Below are positions 55,034-62,996 of a DNA stretch of 64,000 nucleotides, in pieces (the stretch's first letter is position 1; each line of letters starts with the position of its first letter). A program made the translations under genes and the position numbers. The notes below the pieces were generated by a model that was given only the letters and a program-made list of their open reading frames with translations, made no database searches and had not been told where the DNA came from. This DNA comes from Fischerella sp. PCC 9605 (GTDB taxonomy: Bacteria; Cyanobacteriota; Cyanobacteriia; Cyanobacteriales; Nostocaceae). The stretch is from NCBI RefSeq assembly GCF_000517105.1, contig NZ_KI912149.1, positions 446,712 through 510,711 on the forward strand, written 5' to 3'.

Positions 55034-56371
55034 ATGGAAAACTGGCAAGCTATTCTGAGTATTTTCACATTTATCTGTGTCATTTTCTTAATCATGACAG
55101 AGTGGGTTCATCTAACAATTGCTGCTTTGTTAGGAGCCTTGTTATTGGTATTTACCAACGTCATGACTTTAGAAGATGCGATTGGCTACATAGGCAATAG
55201 TCATGGCACACTCGGTTTATTCTTTGGTGTCATGGTACTGGTGCGAGCATTTGAACCGACAAAGATATTTGAATATCTAGCTACTCAGATAGTTCTGTTA
55301 GCTAAAGGAGAAGGAAAACGTCTTTTACTAGGGATTGTGGCGATTACTACTCCCATTTGTGCAGTTTTACCCAATGCGACAACAGTAATGTTGTTAGCCC
55401 CTTTAATTCCACCAATAGCGGAAGAAGTAGGCATTAATTTTGTTCCATTATTAATTTTGATGGTATTCATTGCTAATAGTGCCGGATTATTAACAATAGT
55501 TGGCGACCCAGCAACGTTTATTGTTGGTGATGCCATCAATTTGAGCTTTACAGATTATCTATGGCGCTTAAGTTTAGGTGGAGCGATCGCAGTTCTTACC
55601 GTGATGGTAACTCTACCATTTTTATTCCGCAAAATTTGGAAGACAAAACTAGACGATTTAGAACATTTACCACATCCACAAATCAATCATCCAGGTGTTT
55701 TAACTGTGGGTGCATTTATAGTAGCTTTCGTGCTGCTGTTTTTTGTGATCGGAGAATCTCTACCAACTCCGATGTCACCAGCTGCTGTGGCTTTATTAGG
55801 AGCAGCTTTAGCAATGCTTCTATCACATCAGAGCAAAATTGACACTGTTCACAATATTTTGCGCGATGTAGATTGGAGTACACTAATATTTTTTATGAGT
55901 ATATTCGTGTTAATTGGAGGTCTAGAAAAAACAGGTGTAATTAGCAGTGTCTCAGGCATATTGTCGGCAATTTTGGGAACAAATATTATTTTGGGTTCCC
56001 TGGTTCTACTATTTTTTGTAGGGTTATTGTCTAGCGTAGTTCCCAATATTCCCTTGGTAGTGGCGATGGTGCCTTTACTCAAACAGTATCTTGTCAACGT
56101 TGGCTTAGCACCAGCAGAAGTTCTCACACCAGACTTTCAAGGACAGTTTCCCCCAGAAGTCTTACCACTGTTTTACGCGATGATGTTTGGTGCTACTTTG
56201 GGAGGCAATGGCACCTTGGTAGGAGCATCATCTAACATCGTAGCGGCAGGAATTTCTGAGCAACACGGACGTCGCATTTCCTTCAAAACTTTTCTGCACT
56301 ACGGCATACCAGTGATGCTGCTGCAACTATTGACTGCATCATTATATGTTTTGATCCGCTTTTTGCTTTAG
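55034..56371 (+). CDS. ArsB/NhaD-type (SLC13 superfamily) ion permease
   Basis: 445 residues with about 11-12 membrane helices. The N-half has ITTPICAVLPNATTVMLLAP and LLTIVGDPATFIVGDAINLS, and the C-half VVPNIPLVVAMVPLL and GATLGGNGTLVGASSNIVAA, the paired re-entrant motifs of the ion transporter superfamily (ArsB, NhaD, CitM). It could be a Na+/H+ antiporter (NhaD) or carry an anion. The close Usp-like gene with a c-di-AMP switch favours ion balance, but this is inference. AGGTAAAATCTT precedes the ATG. Confidence 0.8.
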   Translation: MENWQAILSIFTFICVIFLIMTEWVHLTIAALLGALLLVFTNVMTLEDAIGYIGNSHGTLGLFFGVMVLVRAFEPTKIFEYLATQIVLLAKGEGKRLLLGIVAITTPICAVLPNATTVMLLAPLIPPIAEEVGINFVPLLILMVFIANSAGLLTIVGDPATFIVGDAINLSFTDYLWRLSLGGAIAVLTVMVTLPFLFRKIWKTKLDDLEHLPHPQINHPGVLTVGAFIVAFVLLFFVIGESLPTPMSPAAVALLGAALAMLLSHQSKIDTVHNILRDVDWSTLIFFMSIFVLIGGLEKTGVISSVSGILSAILGTNIILGSLVLLFFVGLLSSVVPNIPLVVAMVPLLKQYLVNVGLAPAEVLTPDFQGQFPPEVLPLFYAMMFGATLGGNGTLVGASSNIVAAGISEQHGRRISFKTFLHYGIPVMLLQLLTASLYVLIRFLL

Positions 56372-56882
56372 GAAGGCAGTAATACAGCGGATCGGCTGGC
56401 AGAAGCAAGAAGCCAGGAAACAGAAGAAATATATTATTTTCCCCACTTCCTTGCTGTTTCTATGCAGTGGGGGATTATTTTTGTTCAGATTAAAAGCAAA
56501 AACATTAGGGGCTGTAAAACTAGCCCTTTCAAGGTGTAATGTATTTTTCTTGGTGTCTTAGTGTCTTTGTGGTGAAAAAATTGACTTTTGAACCACCAAG
56601 GCACTAAGACACAAAGGTGAAAAGTTCAAAATTCGGGAAATTTTTGGAGGATTTTTACTCACCTTGAAAGGGCTAGGGCTGTAAAACCCTGCTATAACTA
56701 CAGTTCAACCAACGTTAATATATATTTCTATTTTTTCGGGATACTATTTATTGCTTGATGCTTGGATGTTACGCTAGAAAGTGATACTTTAATTTAAGAT
56801 TTACGGCAATAGCAATATATCGCCGAAATGTGATAAAAAACTCTAAGTATAACAAATCTAAACCTGACAAAGGGCTGGAAAT
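56372..56882. other. Intergenic region with MITE
   Basis: About 510 bp with the element at 56510-56686 in the middle. The last 190 bp are AT-rich and must carry the promoter of the five-gene signalling cluster. Confidence 0.5.
56510..56686. mobile_element. MITE-like element with 17-bp TIRs and 10-bp target duplication
   Basis: A 157-bp element at 56520-56676 has perfect 17-bp ends, CTAGCCCTTTCAAGGTG and its complement CACCTTGAAAGGGCTAG. The same GGCTGTAAAA stands on both sides (56510-56519 and 56677-56686), a 10-bp direct repeat as made by insertion. Inside, TTGGTGTCTTAGTGTCTTTG is complementary to CAAGGCACTAAGACACAAAG, giving a near full-length hairpin. The inner module also occurs at 24860 and 48390. 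No coding capacity. Confidence 0.8.
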
Positions 56883-57485
56883 ATGAGTTCGCTAGAAGGA
56901 GAAGATTTCAATCATAATTTTACAGACTCCATGCCAGGGAGTTTAGTTCAAAGCACAAATAAGCCCGCATTTAGTAATAATTTTAGCGAAATTAGTAGCT
57001 TAGAGAAAGTCAGAGATATTCTTTTCGGTGGCCAGATGCGGGAATTGGAAAAAAAATTTACCCGTATAGAAGAGCGGCTGGTGAAAGAATGTACTAATTT
57101 ACGCGATGAGACTAAAAAACGTTTAGATTATCTGGAAAACTACATCAAAAATGAGGTGGAAGCTTTAACTGAGCAAATCAAAAGTGAACAATCAAAACGA
57201 GATGAAGCAGTCAAAGCACTGAGTGAAGATCAAAAAAATATAAACATTTCTTTAGAAAAAAAACTTACTCAGATTGATGAACAAACGTCTATAAAAGGGC
57301 GAGAGTTACGCGAACAGATTCTCAATCAATCTCAAAGCTTACAGGATGACATTCGCCAAAAATACGAAGAAATATTGGCGCTGTTGCAACGAGAAGCCCA
57401 AGAGTTACGTACAGAAAAAACCGATCGCTCCACTCTTGCTGCTATGTTCACAGAATTAGCAATACGACTTAACTCCAAACAATAA
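56883..57485 (+). CDS. Coiled-coil protein of the OmpA/GTPase cluster
   Basis: 200 residues. Residues 1-40 are polar and disordered, then LEKVRDILFGGQMRELEKKF, then an almost unbroken coiled coil (about 55-180: RIEERLVKECTNLRDETKKR, LEKKLTQIDEQTSIKGRELR) with no membrane segment. Cytoplasmic. The start of the next gene shares a LRSLLLGVESTQLSKLYERL-like block with the VRDILFGGQMRELEKKFTRI part here, so the two may bind each other or the same partner. First gene of the cluster. Confidence 0.7.
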   Translation: MSSLEGEDFNHNFTDSMPGSLVQSTNKPAFSNNFSEISSLEKVRDILFGGQMRELEKKFTRIEERLVKECTNLRDETKKRLDYLENYIKNEVEALTEQIKSEQSKRDEAVKALSEDQKNINISLEKKLTQIDEQTSIKGRELREQILNQSQSLQDDIRQKYEEILALLQREAQELRTEKTDRSTLAAMFTELAIRLNSKQ

Positions 57486-57732
57486 ACCTCTTGCAAAAGT
57501 GAGTTTTTGAAAATGCAACCACAGATGAACACAAATTAACACAGATGTAGGTGATTGATGATTGGTAATTGGTAGTTTTATTTCCCATTACCCATTACCT
57601 ATTACCTATTCCATCTGTGTGTATCTGTGTTCGATAATATTCTCTTAGCCGAATTTTACAATAAATTTATACAGAGAAATTGGGTAGGGCAGCACAATTA
57701 AAAATTAAATGTGAATTGCGGGGATTTGGGTA
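57486..57732. repeat. Inverted repeat (ACACAGATG) with GGTAATTGG repeats
   Basis: CACAGATGAACACAAATTAA and CACAGATGTAGG on the left face CCATCTGTGTGTATCTGTGT on the right (57520-57632), around GATTGGTAATTGGTAG and CCCATTACCCATTACC pairs. A hairpin-forming repeat between the first two genes of the cluster. It may reduce or set read-through. Confidence 0.6.
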
Positions 57733-59544
57733 ATGAGTGAATATTCTCGGAATGAATTAACGCAAAAACCCCCCGAAGTTTCTAATGGCACAAAGCATCA
57801 GCAGGACTTCTCTGCTAATAACAATCATATAGAAGCCAGTGATGAACTAAATGAACTTCGCAGTTTGCTTTTGGGTGTTGAATCTACTCAACTTAGCAAG
57901 CTATATGAGCGATTAGAAAACCCTCAAATTCAAGCAGAAGATGTCAGTCGTCTGCTTCCAGAAGCTGTGATTTTGCGGACAATCCAAGACAAGCAGCTAG
58001 CTGAAGCGATGGTTCCGACAGTTGAGCAAGCGATTCAATCTTCTGTTAAACAAGATTTAAATGTTCTTTCCGAGGCGTTTTTTCCTATTATCGGGCCAGC
58101 GACTCGTAAAGCGATCGCCACAGCTTTGGATGAAATGATTCAATCTTTGAATCAAACGCTGGAACATAGTGTGTCACCACAGAGTTTTAAGTGGAGACTA
58201 GAAGCGCGACAGACAGGTAAAACATTTGCCGAAGTTGTACTGCTGCGTACGCTGATTTACCGAGTGGAACAGATATTCTTGATCCACAAAAAAACCGGAT
58301 TGTTGCTGCAACACATACTAGCACCACGAGTAGCTGCTCAAGATCCCGATTTGGTTTCAGCGATGTTGACGGCTATCCAAGATTTTGTCAAAGACTCTTT
58401 CAACACCGAAAGAGGTGAGGCGCTGCAAAGTTTGCAGTTTGGAGAACTGACTATTTGGATTGAAGAAGGGCCGCAAGCGGTATTAGCAGGTATTATTCGA
58501 GGGAATGCTCCCCAAGAATTAAGATTAGTTTTTCAAGAAGCTATAGAAAAAATCCATCTGAAACTGGGTAGAGAACTTAATGCTTTTACAGGTGAAACAG
58601 AGCCATTTATAGCTAGCAAACCCTATCTAGAAGCCTGTTTGCAAGCAAGGTACAATATTCCACCCAAGAAAAATTATGCTTATGCATGGAGTTTGTTGGG
58701 TGCGATCGCGATCGCTTTAGGTACATGGGGATTTTTTGCTATTAGAGGACAACTACGCTGGAGTGCATATCTAGACACGCTTAACTCTCAACCAGGAATA
58801 GTTGTTATTAAAACCGAACGGCGACACGGAAAACATTTCATTTCCGGAATGCGCGATCCGCTAGCTACAGATCCCAATCTGTTGATGAAAAAAGCAAAAA
58901 TTAATCCCAAAACAGTTATCAGTCAGTGGGAGCCTTATTTATCATTTGAATCGCAAATAACTGCCAAAAGAGCAAAACAATTGCTGCAAGCTCCCAAAAC
59001 AGTATCTTTTAAAGTTGATGAAAACCATATTCTTTACGCCAGTGGAACCGCACCGCATCAGTGGATTTTAGAAGCAAGAAAATTATGGCGTTTTATACCT
59101 GGTGTGACTCGATATGTTGATAAAGATGTAGTTGAATTAGAACAACAGCAATTGCAGTCCTACAAAAAACAAATTGAGCAAGAAATGCTCTTGTTTTCAG
59201 AAGGAACTACAGAATTATTACCAGGTGAAAGCAATAAGTTAGCAAATCTAGTTCCAGCGATCCAGAGAATTTCAACCCTTAGCACATCTTTGGGTAAAGA
59301 TGTACGGATTGAAATCACAGGACATACAAATACAACTGGAACAGAACAAAGCAATATGATACTCAGCCAAGCCCGCGCCCAGAAAATTTTAGCTTATTTA
59401 AAATCCCAAGGCATCAAGACAAGCAATTTTACCACTGTAGGAGTGGGTTCAAATCAACCTGTACCAAGAGCATTAACAGAACAGGATAAACAAGTTAACC
59501 GCAGGGTATCTTTTCAGGTATTCTTGATTGATGCCCGTAACTGA
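57733..59544 (+). CDS. OmpA-domain protein with large cytoplasmic region
   Basis: 603 residues. Residues about 1-315 are soluble with helical character. A single membrane helix (YAWSLLGAIAIALGTWGFFA, near 318-338) follows, then a BON-like region (about 355-465: LNSQPGIVVIKTERRHGKHF, VSFKVDENHILYASGTA) and an OmpA-like peptidoglycan-binding domain (about 480-603: DVRIEITGHTNTTGTEQSNM, LSQARAQKILAYLKSQGI, VNRRVSFQVFLI). It thus links cytoplasm and cell wall. The 14-bp gap to the GTPase gene shows they act together. It has no N-terminal signal peptide, in agreement with the inside location of the N-part. Confidence 0.8.
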   Translation: MSEYSRNELTQKPPEVSNGTKHQQDFSANNNHIEASDELNELRSLLLGVESTQLSKLYERLENPQIQAEDVSRLLPEAVILRTIQDKQLAEAMVPTVEQAIQSSVKQDLNVLSEAFFPIIGPATRKAIATALDEMIQSLNQTLEHSVSPQSFKWRLEARQTGKTFAEVVLLRTLIYRVEQIFLIHKKTGLLLQHILAPRVAAQDPDLVSAMLTAIQDFVKDSFNTERGEALQSLQFGELTIWIEEGPQAVLAGIIRGNAPQELRLVFQEAIEKIHLKLGRELNAFTGETEPFIASKPYLEACLQARYNIPPKKNYAYAWSLLGAIAIALGTWGFFAIRGQLRWSAYLDTLNSQPGIVVIKTERRHGKHFISGMRDPLATDPNLLMKKAKINPKTVISQWEPYLSFESQITAKRAKQLLQAPKTVSFKVDENHILYASGTAPHQWILEARKLWRFIPGVTRYVDKDVVELEQQQLQSYKKQIEQEMLLFSEGTTELLPGESNKLANLVPAIQRISTLSTSLGKDVRIEITGHTNTTGTEQSNMILSQARAQKILAYLKSQGIKTSNFTTVGVGSNQPVPRALTEQDKQVNRRVSFQVFLIDARN

Positions 59545-59558
59545 AGGAATAACTGCTC

Positions 59559-60056
59559 ATGCTGCAAAAAAAGATTTGCATGGTAGGTGCGTTTGCGACT
59601 GGTAAAACTAGTTTAGTGGGGAGGTTTGTTTATAGTATTTTTTCCGAAAAATATCAAACGACAGTTGGTGTCAAAATTGATAAAAAAACAATAAATATTC
59701 AAGGTAAAGATTTAAACCTTATCCTTTGGGATTTATATGGCGAAGACGAATTCCAGAAAGTGCGGATGTCCTACTTGCGTGGTTCTTCTGGTTATTTATT
59801 AGTAGTGGATGGAACCAGAAAAAACACTCTTGAAAAAGCTTTTAATTTACAAATTAAGGTAGAAGACACTATTGGTAAAGTACCCTTTATTCTTGTACTG
59901 AATAAATGGGATTTAACAGATGAATGGGAAATTGCTGATGTTGAAATAAACGAAGTGCTACAGAGGGGCTGGACTGTAATTAAAACTAGCGCTAAAACTG
60001 GTTTGGGTGTAGAAGAGATTTTCCAAACTCTTGCTCAAAAAATTTTGGAGGCATAG
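59559..60056 (+). CDS. Small Ras/Rab-like GTPase
   Basis: 165 residues, one G domain: P-loop GAFATGKT (10-17), switch I around YQTTVGVKI, G3 as WDLYGEDEF, G4 NKWD and G5 TSAKTG. The residue where Ras-like GTPases keep the catalytic Gln (WDTAGQE) is Glu here, so hydrolysis may need an activator or be slow. No lipid-site Cys at the C-terminus. Close to the bacterial Rab/Roc-like group and distant from MglA. Its start is 14 bp after the OmpA gene and its stop touches the next ATG (TAGATG). Confidence 0.85.
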   Translation: MLQKKICMVGAFATGKTSLVGRFVYSIFSEKYQTTVGVKIDKKTINIQGKDLNLILWDLYGEDEFQKVRMSYLRGSSGYLLVVDGTRKNTLEKAFNLQIKVEDTIGKVPFILVLNKWDLTDEWEIADVEINEVLQRGWTVIKTSAKTGLGVEEIFQTLAQKILEA

Positions 60057-60458
60057 ATGCCAAATTTTCCCAACTCCATCATAAACTATACGATGAATCT
60101 GATGGTAGAGACTCGCTCTCTTGCGTATCTTTTAGTGAACAAAGATGGCTGCCTATCGGCTTGGGGTGGTAAGCTAGCAGCATACGGAGTGCAGAACCTA
60201 CAAAAAGATGAGAATGTAGGGCAGCAAGTTTTTTTTCTAGAAGGTCTTTTACCTCTGGATGACTTTCCCTTATTTCTACCTCGGATAAAAACCGAATACG
60301 GAATTTGTGCAGATGTGCATCTGTTCCCCTCAGAGGAGGGAGACTGGGTGTTACTTTTAGATGCAACTTTAGAAGAAATGCAGCTCTCACTTATTCAACA
60401 ACAAACAAATAATTCTATCCTGATACAAGAAAAATTAGCGAGAATTTTAAATCCATAA
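60057..60458 (+). CDS. PAS-like small protein of the GTPase cluster
   Basis: 133 residues, starting directly after the GTPase stop. Contains YLLVNKDGCLSAWGGKLAAY and FFLEGLLPLDDFPLFLPRIK with DWVLLLDATLEEMQLSLIQQ, the pattern of the PAS-like modules seen at the N-terminus of cyanobacterial cyclases and kinases. A short coiled end follows. It may sense a small ligand or bind the GTPase or the kinase. No catalytic part. A later ATG (codon 13 or 16) could be the true start. Confidence 0.6.
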   Translation: MPNFPNSIINYTMNLMVETRSLAYLLVNKDGCLSAWGGKLAAYGVQNLQKDENVGQQVFFLEGLLPLDDFPLFLPRIKTEYGICADVHLFPSEEGDWVLLLDATLEEMQLSLIQQQTNNSILIQEKLARILNP

Positions 60459-60497
60459 ATTTCAACCACTATTAATTGACTTCGACTTGTGAGAATC

Positions 60498-61622
60498 ATG
60501 AGCGACTCTATCACAGCAGATCTTTTTGCTGCCTTAAATATTTTAGTATTAGAGCGACTAAACCTTGGTCGCTTTAAACTGACTGGAACTCCACCAGATT
60601 GGTTACAGCAGTTTTGTCATCGCCGAGTCAAATCTGGAATGGAGATACTCATACCTGAACAAGATTTTCCTTTTTTAGAAAATTTTTTGATTGATGCCGA
60701 AGAACTATGGAATAAAAATGACAAAAAACAACTAAAATCAGGTATATGGCATCAATTAGATTTATCTGGCAAAGAATATCATTTTGAAGCTACAGCAATT
60801 TGTGTTTCTAGTATAAATTTATTGTTAATTGAACTATTAAATGAAGAATATGAAGAAAAAAGAAACCTCATTCAAAAAGCTAGAGAAAATCAATTAAATT
60901 ATCAATACATTGTTAAAGAAAATCAAAAAAAAGACATTTTGATTCATTGTATTATACACGATGTTGCCGGTCAACTAAGTGGGATAAATTGCTGCTTTTC
61001 ACTTTTAGAATTTGAAAACTTAACACCACAAGGTAGAGAATATTTAGAAATCGGCAAAAAACAAACTATCCAGCAAGAAATGCTGATTCGGGAAATATTA
61101 CATGCATTCTCTGCTGAGGTGAACTCTCTAGAATCTTTCACAAACAATGCAGATATAGCGCCAAATGCTTTAACTTCTGTACAGGAAGTAATCCAACTTT
61201 TATCTCCTACTTTTGCCCTCAACAAAATACAACTAAAGCTTGCTAACAATATTAATATGGCAGCAGACTGGAGAGTTGTTGGTGATAAATCACGTCTAGA
61301 TAGAATAATTGCAAATCTAACAGAAAATGCCTTTCGCCACAGTCCATCCGACTCAACAGTTACAATTGGTTTACAACAAGATGGGGATTATATTCTCGTT
61401 ACTGTAGATGATGAAGGTGTTGGTGTAGCGCCAGAACAAGCTAATAATTTATTTGAAAAGTTTTCTCAAGGTGGTAAATCGGGTAAAGCTGGACTTGGAC
61501 TGTATTTTTGCCGGATTACAGTCGAACGTTGGGGTGGTAATATAGGCTATTTAAATCGTCCCCAAGGGGGTTCTCGATTTTGGTTCCGCCTGCCAAAACC
61601 GGAAGTGGGGAATAGGGAATAG
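60498..61622 (+). CDS. Soluble sensor histidine kinase of the GTPase cluster
   Basis: 374 residues from the ATG at 60498. A GTG at 60489 adds three. No membrane helix. Residues 1-120 are an unassigned sensor-like domain, a coiled coil follows (about 120-150: EEYEEKRNLIQKARENQLNY), then the dimerisation helix with His in IIHDVAGQLSGI (near 157), and the HATPase with N-box NLTENAFRHSP, DDEGVGV and GKAGLGLYF. No response regulator is next to it. It is the last gene of the cluster, about 40 bp after the PAS-like gene. Confidence 0.8.
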   Translation: MSDSITADLFAALNILVLERLNLGRFKLTGTPPDWLQQFCHRRVKSGMEILIPEQDFPFLENFLIDAEELWNKNDKKQLKSGIWHQLDLSGKEYHFEATAICVSSINLLLIELLNEEYEEKRNLIQKARENQLNYQYIVKENQKKDILIHCIIHDVAGQLSGINCCFSLLEFENLTPQGREYLEIGKKQTIQQEMLIREILHAFSAEVNSLESFTNNADIAPNALTSVQEVIQLLSPTFALNKIQLKLANNINMAADWRVVGDKSRLDRIIANLTENAFRHSPSDSTVTIGLQQDGDYILVTVDDEGVGVAPEQANNLFEKFSQGGKSGKAGLGLYFCRITVERWGGNIGYLNRPQGGSRFWFRLPKPEVGNRE

Positions 61623-62015
61623 GGAGTGGGAGAGTGGGCATTGGGCATAGTTAACAACCACTAACTACTAACCCTCCGGGTACTCTACCTTGAGCCGCCC
61701 TGGCGGGCGTCTACGCCAGTCGTACCCTGCACCGAAGCCCTACTCTGCGAGAAGCCGCCCTAACGGGCGTCTACGGGTACTCTACGAGAAGCCGAGTAAA
61801 GCGCGTCTACGCCAGTCCCCCAACCCTTACGGGAAGCCGCTGCGCGTCTACGTGACGGAGACCGCCTTCTGGGGGGCTGGTCTCACCGCGCTGCGCGCGT
61901 CTACATGGGGGGCTGCGGGGTCCCCGGAGACCCCCTTTGGAGCGCGCTGGCTCACCACTAACCACTAACAAACAACAACCAACCACCAACAACTAACTAC
62001 TCCCTATCCCCTAAC
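61623..62015. repeat. Mosaic of GC-rich dispersed repeats
   Basis: GGGTACTCTACCTTGAGCCG, CCTGGCGGGCGTCTACGCCA, GTCGTACCCTGCACCGAAGC, ACTCTGCGAGAAGCCG and CATGGGGGGCTGCGGGGTCC, ending in ACCACTAACCACTAACAAAC heptamers. It can be read as a 92-codon frame on the + strand, but this is repeat DNA with no protein family. The modules match those in the other mosaic repeats of this window. Confidence 0.75.
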
Positions 62016-62021
62016 TTTTAT

Positions 62022-62234
62022 TTAGTAGCCAATAAAGTGCAGCACGTCACGCAAAACGCTGTAACCAGCTAAATCCCAAAGCAAATAAGCAAGAAAACCA
62101 ATCATTGCTAAACGACCGTTCCACAATTCAGCTTGAGGGTTGAAGCCAAAAATAAAGGCGTTGCGGTCAATGCCGTTGTAAGCTGGAGCAACTGGTGGTA
62201 AATCAGTAGAAGGACGAGTTTCTTTAGATTGCAT
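62022..62234 (-). CDS. High-light-inducible protein (HLIP), tandem copy A
   Basis: 70 residues. N-terminal polar part with TRPSTDLPPVAPAYNG, then the chlorophyll-binding helix start [20 protein letters not shown] with the ExxNGR motif. C-terminal end GYSVLRDVLHFIGY. HLIPs protect photosystems by binding chlorophyll and carotenoid, often with Ycf39 or with photosystem II. This copy follows copy B on the same strand by about 47 bp, with GGAGGAAAATT before its ATG. Confidence 0.9.
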   Translation of the reverse strand: MQSKETRPSTDLPPVAPAYNGIDRNAFIFGFNPQAELWNGRLAMIGFLAYLLWDLAGYSVLRDVLHFIGY

Positions 62235-62281
62235 AATTTTCCTCCAAAATTAAATTCAAGTATTTTTCTAGGGTTTAATCT

Positions 62282-62485
62282 TTAGTAACCAATGAAGTGC
62301 AGCACGTCGCGTAAAACGCTGTAACCAGCTAAATCCCAAAGCAAATAAGCAAGAAAACCAATCATTGCTAAACGCCCGTTCCAAAGTTCAGCTTGGGGAG
62401 TCCAGCCAAATAGAAAAGCATTGCGATCTTTGCCGTTGTATTCTGTAGCAATTGGTGGTAAATCGGTAGAAGGACGAGTTTCCAT
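62282..62485 (-). CDS. High-light-inducible protein (HLIP), tandem copy B
   Basis: 67 residues from the ATG at 62485, chosen because GGAGG lies just before it. The frame runs on to 62512. Reads METRPSTDLPPIATEYNGKD and then the same helix as copy A. The last ~40 residues of A and B are identical, and at DNA level the 3' halves differ in only a few bases, so the two duplicated recently or are kept alike by gene conversion. First gene of the pair. Confidence 0.9.
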   Translation of the reverse strand: METRPSTDLPPIATEYNGKDRNAFLFGWTPQAELWNGRLAMIGFLAYLLWDLAGYSVLRDVLHFIGY

Positions 62486-62996
62486 TTTGCCTCCAAAATC
62501 AATTCTGCTCAATACTTCTTTGTCTGCTGTTAGTTATTAGTTATTTAGTGATTCTTGAGTAGTTAATAACTAATAACTAATGATTAATTTCAAACTTTTT
62601 GTTACATAACTTTAATTTAGCTATCAATTACTACCCTGCCGTATTCCTATGGGTACAATATCCAGGCACTTCTAATGGACGATTCTCAAGGCTTTTTTTA
62701 GATGCCGGAATACACCTTTAGAGGGTGATAAAAAAAACTATTTCTAAACAAATGTTAATCTGAACGTTGTCCTAAGTAATTTTACTGAAAAACTCTCAAG
62801 AGTGTCAAGCTCGTGCATTAGTGAGAAAAACTTATATCCAATGCAGTATATGGGTATCACACCAGAGATGGATGCTATAAGTGCCCAAATTCCACGATTC
62901 TGAGCTAAAGAGTAGGTTATAAGGACTAGTACAAGAGTAAAAGCAGGTTAGCAACTTTTTATACTGACAATTAAAAATTATGAGGAAGGAAATAGA
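62486..62996. other. Divergent intergenic region between HLIPs and membrane protein
   Basis: About 510 bp. TTAGTTATTAGTTATTTAGT and ATAACTAATAACTAATGATT repeats (62528-62585) form a loose hairpin upstream of HLIP copy B. The rest is AT-rich with both promoters. No known light-responsive box (HLR1) was assigned with confidence. Confidence 0.45.

Noticed and set aside
61690-61968. 92-codon frame after the histidine kinase
   Set aside because: Made fully of GC-rich repeat modules seen elsewhere in non-coding DNA.
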